Assembly (NCBI GenBank): GCA_963669295.1
Contig: OY769938.1
Coordinates: 2,232,001-2,296,000 of the forward strand
Direction: 5' to 3'
From: G963669295 sp963669295
GTDB lineage: Bacteria > Bacteroidota > Bacteroidia > Flavobacteriales_D > CALLUQ01
Length of the DNA: 64,000 nt
The notes beneath the pieces are model-generated. The model searched no databases, was not told the DNA's origin, and worked only from the letters and a program-made list of their open reading frames with translations. Of the stretch, positions 63,091-64,000 are shown one piece after another. The stretch's first letter is position 1; each line of letters begins with the position of its first letter. The position numbers were made by a program, and so were the translations under genes.

Positions 63091-64000
63091 ATGAAACGAC
63101 GAAAGTTATTGACCCTCCTCCTGCTGTTTGTGGCCAGCATAGCAGGAGCAATTGCTATTTACAATACTTCTTCCATCAATACACCCCCGCCTTTGTTGGT
63201 GTTTCCCGAAGGAAGCGATTATGAGCAGGCATGGAGCAAAGTAGATTCGCTGCACAATAAAGGGCTTGTAAAATCGGCATTGGAAGTCATAGACGATATT
63301 TACAACGAAGCCATGTCTGACCACAATTATGAACAGGTGGCCAAAGCGGTTATTCACAAACTAAAGTTCAATTCCTACATTCAAGAAGAAGATTTTGAAC
63401 TGGCCATCAATGATTTAGATAGCCTGGCAAAAACCGCCCCCTTTCCACTCAAGCAGGTCATTCATTCGTTAAATGCAGAAATATATTGGGGCTACTATCA
63501 AAACAATTATTGGAAATTTAGCCAACGTTCGCATACGGTTAACTTCGACAATACCGACATCCGTACATGGAGTCTCGAGCAAATTGCTGATCAAGTCATC
63601 AAAAACTACATGGCTTCGTTAGAAAATGCAGATGAGCTGAAACGAGTACCTATTAAAACCTTTGATGCGATCTTAATTAAAGGCAATGCAGATTACTTGC
63701 GTTCTTCGTTGTACGATTTTTTGGCGCATCGTGCATTCGATTTTTTACGAAACAGCGAAGTAGACCTTACCAAACCAGCCTACCGTTTTGAAATAAAAGA
63801 CGAAAAGTACTTTGGTGATGCTGATGCATTTATAGCAATGCAAGTAACCACGCCCGATAGCATGTCTACCAAGTACTACGCAGTAAAAATATTGCAAGAC
63901 CTCACACGGTTACACATCAACGATAAAGACCCCTCAGCATTGGTAGACATTGAGTTGAAGCGATTGCGTTTTGCAAACACTTACGCTGTGATTGAGAACA
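63091..64000 (+). CDS. Alpha-2-macroglobulin family protein, N-terminal fragment
   Basis: 303 codons of a protein cut by the right edge. MKRRKLLTLLLLFVASIAGA is a signal or anchor segment. The following helical region (AWSKVDSLHNKGLVKSALEV ... AKAVIHKLKF ... LNAEIYWGYYQNNYWKF) and the motif SLYDFLAHRAFDFL are characteristic of the large Bacteroidota alpha-2-macroglobulins, which trap proteases. The MG2 and thioester domains lie outside the window. Confidence 0.85.
   Translation, partial: MKRRKLLTLLLLFVASIAGAIAIYNTSSINTPPPLLVFPEGSDYEQAWSKVDSLHNKGLVKSALEVIDDIYNEAMSDHNYEQVAKAVIHKLKFNSYIQEEDFELAINDLDSLAKTAPFPLKQVIHSLNAEIYWGYYQNNYWKFSQRSHTVNFDNTDIRTWSLEQIADQVIKNYMASLENADELKRVPIKTFDAILIKGNADYLRSSLYDFLAHRAFDFLRNSEVDLTKPAYRFEIKDEKYFGDADAFIAMQVTTPDSMSTKYYAVKILQDLTRLHINDKDPSALVDIELKRLRFANTYAVIEN

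Overview
The window is chromosomal DNA from a member of the phylum Bacteroidota, probably a free-living Cytophagales- or Flavobacteriales-like bacterium; the order cannot be fixed from the sequence. The evidence is type IX secretion (T9SS) sorting domains of type A (PNPxxG...KYVKLLKQ style, three proteins) and type B (one small protein), many Lol-type lipoproteins, a fused alpha-beta 2-oxoacid dehydrogenase E1, DUF3667-like proteins, a Bacteroidota-style alpha-2-macroglobulin, and scarce Shine-Dalgarno sites. No rRNA, tRNA, CRISPR array, integrase or transposase was recognised.

Layout. 1-4.4 kb: a tandem array of secreted seven-repeat SBBP beta-propeller proteins (one cut by the left edge), with duplicated spacers carrying palindromes. 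4.8-9.8 kb: small lipoproteins, a stand-alone type B sorting domain, a histidine kinase/response regulator pair, and a divergent acidic-repeat T9SS protein. 9.95-16.7 kb: a 2255-residue Rhs/YD protein with teneurin-like domain order. 17-24.6 kb: prolyl oligopeptidase, PaaZ, an enoyl-CoA hydratase/isomerase and a 2-oxoacid dehydrogenase E1. 24.7-28.75 kb: a tightly packed operon of four alpha/beta hydrolases, a GNAT acetyltransferase and a hotdog thioesterase. 29-36 kb: a TPR-SpoIIE phosphatase, small secreted proteins and a putative outer-membrane pair. 35.9-38.8 kb: an AT-rich KAP-like P-loop NTPase and a lipoprotein set among dispersed palindromic repeats. 38.8-45.8 kb: a large sortilin/BNR-repeat protein, an eCIS-core (DUF4157) toxin-like protein of 1159 residues, and a convergent DUF1905/YdeI (OmdA) protein. 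45.8-46.5 kb: a non-coding tract of degenerate repeats of about 7 nt. 46.5-53.5 kb: HAD, GNAT, TfoX-N, AraC, SRPBCC, a PqqB-like metallo-beta-lactamase and a hipBA pair with paired palindromic operators. 53.5-64 kb: an LPP20-like lipoprotein, ECF sigma plus RskA-like anti-sigma, a lipase, a second ECF sigma with a vWA protein whose N-terminus looks like an anti-sigma factor, two DUF3667 proteins, a DAO-family oxidoreductase, a DUF6150-like repeat protein, and the start of an alpha-2-macroglobulin.

The strongest candidates for unusual biology are the eCIS-core protein with a nuclease-like tail, the teneurin-like Rhs protein with an odd N-terminal membrane hairpin, the isolated KAP-like NTPase, and the ECF sigma/vWA pair. 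Functional names come from recognising motifs and domain order by eye; no database search was run.
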